A DNA stretch of 44,507 nt from Betaproteobacteria bacterium (GTDB lineage Bacteria > Pseudomonadota > Gammaproteobacteria > Burkholderiales > UBA6910). Under the pieces are notes generated by a model. The model was given only the letters and a program-made list of their open reading frames with translations. It did not search any database and was not told the DNA's origin. The stretch covers positions 1 to 44,507 of the forward strand of contig JACPEG010000051.1 of assembly GCA_016183615.1 (NCBI GenBank). The letters run 5' to 3'. A program made the position numbers and the translations under genes. This document shows, piece by piece, positions 44,300 through 44,507 of this stretch (its first letter is position 1; each line of letters starts with the position of its first letter).

Positions 44300-44507
44300 A
44301 TGAAGCGAACAATAACTCGCCTTCTTTTTCTCGTTCCGGGCCTGCTCTCGATCGGGTCCGCTCTGGCCGCCGACCTGATGGAGGTGTACCGGGAGGCGGT
44401 GGTGAAGGACGCCCAGTACGCGGCGGCCAAGGCGGCGCATGCGGCGGCCCAGGAGAAGCTGCCGCAGGGGCGCGCCGGGCTGCTGCCCGCGGTGAACCTG
44501 TCGGCCA
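44300..44507 (+). CDS. tolC: TolC family outer membrane efflux protein, 5' end only
   Basis: The frame from the ATG at 44300 runs off the right edge after 69 codons. It starts with a signal peptide (MKRTITRLLFLVPGLLS, cleaved after ALA near residue 24). Mature sequence follows with DLMEVYREAVVKDAQYAAAK and LPQGRAGLLPAVNLSA, the N-terminal repeat of TolC proteins, the outer-membrane duct of efflux pumps and type I secretion. It follows the Pcm-like gene by 88 bp, the usual betaproteobacterial order. Confidence 0.88.
   Translation, partial: MKRTITRLLFLVPGLLSIGSALAADLMEVYREAVVKDAQYAAAKAAHAAAQEKLPQGRAGLLPAVNLSA

Overview
The window is a GC-rich chromosomal segment that looks betaproteobacterial (Rhodocyclales/Nitrosomonadales-like). 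The grounds are gene content and order: a class I PHA synthase, a DUF4124 protein between glnA and ntrB, a pyrR-pyrB-pyrC' operon with a catalytically dead dihydroorotase beside a twitching-motility chemosensory operon, and a Pcm-like methyltransferase followed by tolC. Almost all of it is dense core genome. Only the first ~1.2 kb, clearly poorer in GC than the rest, looks acquired. No rRNA, tRNA, CRISPR array or complete insertion sequence was recognised.

Layout. 1-1.2 kb: a truncated-looking AAA ATPase whose start follows an integron attC-like element. 1.3-7.5 kb (minus): a polyphosphate cluster in the order yggX, ppk1, CYTH-CHAD protein, sixA, two-domain PPK2 (Pap). 7.7-10 kb (minus): argA and rsmE, separated by two perfect hairpins. 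10-16.2 kb (plus): thioredoxin-like protein, inositol-phosphatase family protein, trkA-trkH potassium uptake, phaC. 16.2-26.2 kb (plus): a Pil-Chp chemosensory operon (new sensor gene, pilG, pilH, pilI, pilJ, chpA) preceded by a 447-bp control region with a near-consensus sigma-54 promoter. 26.3-30.1 kb: yqgE-ruvX-pyrR-pyrB-pyrC'. 30.2-33.2 kb: prlC and xthA. 33.2-38.1 kb (minus): nitrogen control (glnA, DUF4124, ntrB, ntrC) with a textbook glnA control region. 38.1-40.7 kb: cation efflux, rhodanese, uppP. 40.8-43.5 kb (minus): yceH and thiC under a TPP riboswitch. 43.5 kb to the end: Pcm-like methyltransferase and the 5' end of tolC.

How the genes fit together. Polyphosphate synthesis (Ppk1), binding or trimming (CYTH-CHAD), nucleotide-linked use (Pap) and PHA synthesis (PhaC) suggest a storage-polymer lifestyle. 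NtrB/NtrC and sigma-54 signals govern glnA, and a second sigma-54 promoter appears to drive the Pil-Chp genes, so type IV pilus behaviour is probably tied to an enhancer-binding protein.

The most interesting item is the first gene of the Pil-Chp operon. It is a 251-residue membrane protein with two transmembrane helices and a Cache-like periplasmic region but no output domain, and it could be an extra input to PilJ. Second are the attC-like element beside the low-GC ATPase, and several families of dispersed palindromic repeats that sit exactly on stop codons. No wholly new multi-gene system could be demonstrated from sequence alone.
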